Assembly (NCBI GenBank): GCA_963580285.1
Contig: OY757025.1
Location: 119,255,141-119,319,140, forward strand
DNA: 64,000 nucleotides
Origin: Lucinisca nassula
Taxonomy: Eukaryota > Mollusca > Bivalvia > Lucinida > Lucinidae
Direction: 5' to 3'
Under the pieces are notes generated by a model that ran no database searches, had not been told where the DNA came from, and saw only the letters and a list, made by a program, of their open reading frames with translations. Numbering within the stretch: position 1 is the stretch's first letter; every line of letters starts with the position of its first letter. Below, one piece after another: positions 61,026-64,000 of this stretch. Made by a program: the position numbers and the translations under genes.

Positions 61026-61383
61026 ATTAACGTCTCCGTCAACTCCATTTAGGCCATTTTGGGGACGTTGCTTCCAGTTTTGTGGGACTTAATTTACCCG
61101 ACATTGAGATGAAATGGAATCTCAAGCCCTGCCGCCCAATGAAACCAATTTAGGGTTTATACGCATAGCGGGTCCGACACGCACCATACTTTGCCTGGGC
61201 AGGCTTAGACCTCCTAAGCGGTTTACCAGTACTCATGTGCAGTTGGTTTGGTTGGTTTTAGCTCTGCGTGGAAGCATAATGCAGCCCAATCAATTTCTTC
61301 AAGCCCAGAAGGGCGGGAGCCGCACTTGCGTATTTAATGCGACGTTGGACTATCTGCGACAGTTCTACGATATAATCATCCCC

Positions 61384-62337
61384 TAGCAATATAATCATCC
61401 CCCATGAGGGGATAGATGGATTTGGTTCATCGCGATCATGAATTAGAGAAATGATATTTATGTCCATGCAGTATTTGTCGTAGAAACAGAACTTGGCGAA
61501 ACCATGCAATAGGTATGTCTCACGGATTTGGCGAAGTTATTTATCTTATTTTCAGCCAAAAGAACAAACATACAATTTTCTACCACAAATACTGCATTGA
61601 CATAAATATCATTTCTCTAATTCATGATCGCTATGAACCAAATCCATCTATCCCCTCATAGGGGATGATTATATTGCTAGAACCAGAGCAATGCACATGC
61701 CAAGACAATGCACATAATTTTGAACGTTTCCTAAAGGTCACAATTGGTGCTTTAATCTATGTAGGACTAATTATTAATATCGGAAAACCTAATCTGAGAT
61801 GGAAATTTCCTAGTGCTACGACCATACAAGAACCATTTTCGCCGGAAAATTTTGTGTCTTATCATATGCGTTGTACCCATTTCCTTGCCCGTGGGCGTTG
61901 TATTGAAAATTGAACTAGGATTTCTCACTGTGGGCCTTCAAATTTCAAATTTTCCTTAAATCGTATTTGCAACAGTCCGATTTATCATATGCATGTCTAC
62001 AACTAACAAAAAAGTGCATGCCATCTTCCCAGAAGAGCGTTTCATGTAAAATAATGAGATTTCGCGGTGGAGTAGCTCCACTGTGTCCGGTTCTCCGTTT
62101 GACTGGCTGTAACTGTCGAATTCGGACCATCGAAGATAAATTTGTGAAGAATATGTGTCTTCCGTGAAGCTAATGTGAGCAGCCGTATTGATAAGTAACC
62201 ATAACACGAGATCTAGAACAACAACAAACCTGCACATGTGATACCCATTCCGCCATTTTCTTTTTTATCCTGAGCGCAAAAATTTCCTTATCCGGTGTGT
62301 TTGTTCCTTACCCTGCGCGCTTGCCTTTACCAGTGTG
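61384..62337 (-). repeat. Right long inverted repeat
   Basis: Complement of the left arm. Its inner 298 bp (61383-61680) is an intact palindromic MITE with ~105-bp TIRs from CTAGCAATATAATCATCCCC to GGGGATGATTATATTGCTAG, flanked or ended by TA. Confidence 0.88.
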
Positions 62338-62349
62338 TAACATTGTCGT

Positions 62350-62568
62350 CAATACGAAAACACGCCTATACAATCCTGGCCCCCTTGAACCCCACGTTTA
62401 TATAGTAAAACTGGGGTTTACAGGGTAAACTTCATTTTTCTTATTTCTGCTGCAAAATATAGATTTTTAGCAGAAATAAGAAAAATATCACAATTTTTCC
62501 ATTTCAAAATTTTCGCTTTTTCTGAGGTAGCATTTACAATATATTTGTATAGGCATGTTTTCGTAATG
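62350..62568 (+). mobile_element. MITE-B with hairpin deleted
   Basis: CAATACGAAAACACGCCTAT to GGCATGTTTTCGTAATG. The two arms meet at AAATATAGATTTTTAGCAG. Confidence 0.85.
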
Positions 62569-62571
62569 CAG

Positions 62572-62765
62572 GTTAGCAAGTCCGTATAAAGAACACCCCT
62601 GTAAATTCCACTTTTTAATTAGAAAACAGGGTTTTTATATTATTTCCCCTTTTTGCCTAGAAACATTGATTGTGTGTACTCGTTAGGACCGCCTCAACGA
62701 GGCGTATTTAATGAGCACGCACCCACAATCAATTTTTTTTTCTAGAAATAAGAGAAATATCAAAC
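62572..62765 (+). mobile_element. MITE-A fragment
   Basis: GTTAGCAAGTCCGTATAAAG..GGACCGCCTCAACGAGGCG..AGAAATAAGAGAAATATC. Confidence 0.65.
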
Positions 62766-62959
62766 ATTTCTAAATTCTAGAACATGGAAAGACGCCATTT
62801 AAGCGCACAGATCTGTTATAATCTTGAAAGTCTTTTTACCTTGCCGTCGTTTTAAAGGCGAACTGGACAAGTTAGCTACCATTGTATAAAACAACAACAA
62901 CAAAAACTATGAGCAACAACTTCTTGACTTACTTATTACGTAAGAGATGCATGTTTAAA

Positions 62960-63140
62960 CCCTGGCAAAGTGGTGTGAGTTTGACCGTCCATGCTTATAA
63001 ACCCTATTTGTTTCATTGGGCAACAGCGCTTGAGAGGTCATTTCATCTCAATGTCGGGTAAAAGTCCCACAAAATTGGAAGAAACGTCTCCAAAATGACC
63101 TATATAGTGTTGACGAACCTCAAATCAAACAAACAAACGA
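62960..63140 (+). repeat. SINE-A 3' part
   Basis: CCCTGGCAAAGTGGTGTGAG..CAAATCAAACAAACAAAC. Confidence 0.75.
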
Positions 63141-63225
63141 AAGAATGTCGCCGGCCTAGGCACGTATCTAATCCGCAATCTCCTGTTCACCAGCAAGATA
63201 AGCTACCGAGCCGGCTCTATTGGAT
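63141..63225 (-). repeat. tRNA-like SINE-F3 head, degenerate
   Basis: GAATGTCGCCGGCCTAGGCA..CAGCAAGATAAGCTACCGAG. Confidence 0.5.
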
Positions 63226-63295
63226 AAGGAGGAAAGGGAGCGCAAATGATTGTGGAGAGTTATCGTTTCCTAAACTGTATCCCTCTGCTAAAGAG

Positions 63296-63525
63296 GAATG
63301 GACACACTTTCAGGGGAGGCAACTCCTGCAAAGGTATTTTTGTCACCCATGTCAATAGGGGTCAACTCTAAAAGAAAAGAATTTTTAGGAGCACATTCTT
63401 TTCTTTAAGAGTAGACCCTTTTTTCCGTGGGACAGAGTTTATAGGAAAGTGAACAGGAAGTCCAGAAAGTTGTCTCCCTTTGAAAAATGGCGAAAAAATC
63501 TGCCAGATGTATCCATTTCCCTTAA
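63296..63525 (+). mobile_element. Family N MITE, degenerate
   Basis: GGAATGGACACACTTTCAGG..GGTCAACTCTAAAAGAAAAG..ATTTCCCTTAA. Confidence 0.7.
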
Positions 63526-63541
63526 ACACAAGCCAGTCTAA

Positions 63542-63819
63542 CATCACGTGAACAAGTCCGTGAAATGAACACCCTCCTACACCCCACTTTATATAGAGAA
63601 AACTGGGGTATACGGGGGGAAAACATTATTTTCCTTATTTCTGCTCCAAGACACAGGTTGTGGGTACTCGTTAGAACCGCCTCAATGAGGCGGTTCTAAC
63701 GAGCCCCCACAACCTATGTTAGCAGAATTTATAAGAAAAAAATCGCGGATTTTCATCAGAAAATAGCCTTTTGGAGATGTGAAAAATGCATAAAGTGGCA
63801 TGGGTGTGTTATCGTAATG
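63542..63819 (+). mobile_element. MITE-A
   Basis: CATCACGTGAACAAGTCCG to GTGTGTTATCGTAATG. Perfect hairpin GAACCGCCTCAATGAGGCGGTTC. Confidence 0.92.
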
Positions 63820-64000
63820 AAGGCAAAACGTACAATAAGGCCTATGCGGCCAGCAAAGACTCAGACCAGTCTGTGTATCAAGCACGTCCCACAATAACTC
63901 CGGTATTCGTGACGGAGTCTTCCAATGTAATCCGATTTATCTTCAATATGAAAATCTACAACTATCGGATGGGCGATAAGCCCGGCCAGAAAATTCACTT

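Larger units (their letters stand above)
59870..61320 (-). repeat. SINE-A split at its TTAA
   Basis: TTGTTTGACTTGAGGTTTAA (to 59897) and TTAACGTCTCCGTCAACTCC (from 61022) to AAGGGCGGGAGCCG flank about 1.1 kb of TTAA-bounded inserts. Confidence 0.8.
56543..62337. mobile_element. 5.8-kb long-inverted-repeat element, TSD TAACAT
   Basis: TAACAT at 56537-56542 and 62338-62343. Ends CACACTGGTAAAGGCAAG and CTTGCCTTTACCAGTGTG. Arms of about 0.65-0.95 kb (56543-57435 and 61384-62337) are nearly identical: the 93-codon ORF in both differs by one residue. Between them are SINEs, a LINE relic and MITEs, no transposase. Confidence 0.88.

Overview
The window is animal nuclear DNA, most likely from a bivalve mollusc. 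It is AT-rich and has no operons, and its genes are split by long introns with GT..AG boundaries. It is packed with tRNA-derived SINEs, including one resembling the molluscan RUDI/V-type SINE, with retroelement relics of a type common in mollusc genomes, and with very many hairpin-bearing MITEs. I cannot name the species. Most short ORFs are repeat sequence or chance. || The central result is a head-to-head pair of paralogous multi-exon genes that I assembled exon by exon from splice sites, intron phase and protein similarity. Gene 1 is on the minus strand (36839 down to 24901; 5 exons, 189 aa). Gene 2 is on the plus strand (40617 to 55548; 5 exons, 194 aa). Both start with a tiny exon carrying the initiator Met (4 and 7 codons). 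Exon 2 completes a signal peptide cleaved before Gln. All later introns are phase 2, and the last exon is exactly 211 bp in both. The mature proteins are small, secreted and Tyr/Cys-rich. They share ten aligned cysteines and the landmarks C-P, C-[FW]-V-[IV]-T-P, C-x4-C, Y-Y-x-C, F-W-A-Y-C-P and a terminal C-x-C. This looks like a cystine-knot extracellular ligand, with Spaetzle/neurotrophin-like as the best guess. A decayed third copy of the last exon lies at 54883-55310, split by a MITE. The 3.8 kb between the two starts would hold both promoters. || Layout. 1-862: two tandem 447-bp copies of a foldback sequence. 0.9-24.7 kb: no convincing gene, apart from one candidate first exon near 12.93 kb; it holds SINEs, MITEs, two reverse-transcriptase relics with their 3' region, a near-perfect 54-bp-arm palindrome (8862-8992) and microsatellites. 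24.9-36.8 kb: gene 1, whose largest intron contains two inverted arrays of a 43-bp repeat (26812-27042 and 30969-31158). 36.8-40.6 kb: the divergent intergenic region, mostly transposons. 40.6-55.5 kb: gene 2, with elements inserted beside its splice sites. 55.6-56.1 kb: two MITEs in the place of its 3' UTR. 56543-62337: a 5.8-kb element with very long, almost identical inverted repeats and a 6-bp target duplication. 62.3-64 kb: more MITEs and SINEs. || The commonest element type is a pair of related ~280-bp MITE families (here A and B). Both end in CATYACG and share a GAACCGCCTC..GAGGCGGTTC hairpin core. Five insertions into sequences whose empty site can be read elsewhere in this window suggest insertion without target-site duplication, which is unusual for a terminal-inverted-repeat element. 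By contrast, at least four SINE families here show clear 13-16 bp target duplications and share a similar 3' end (CGTWAAAC).
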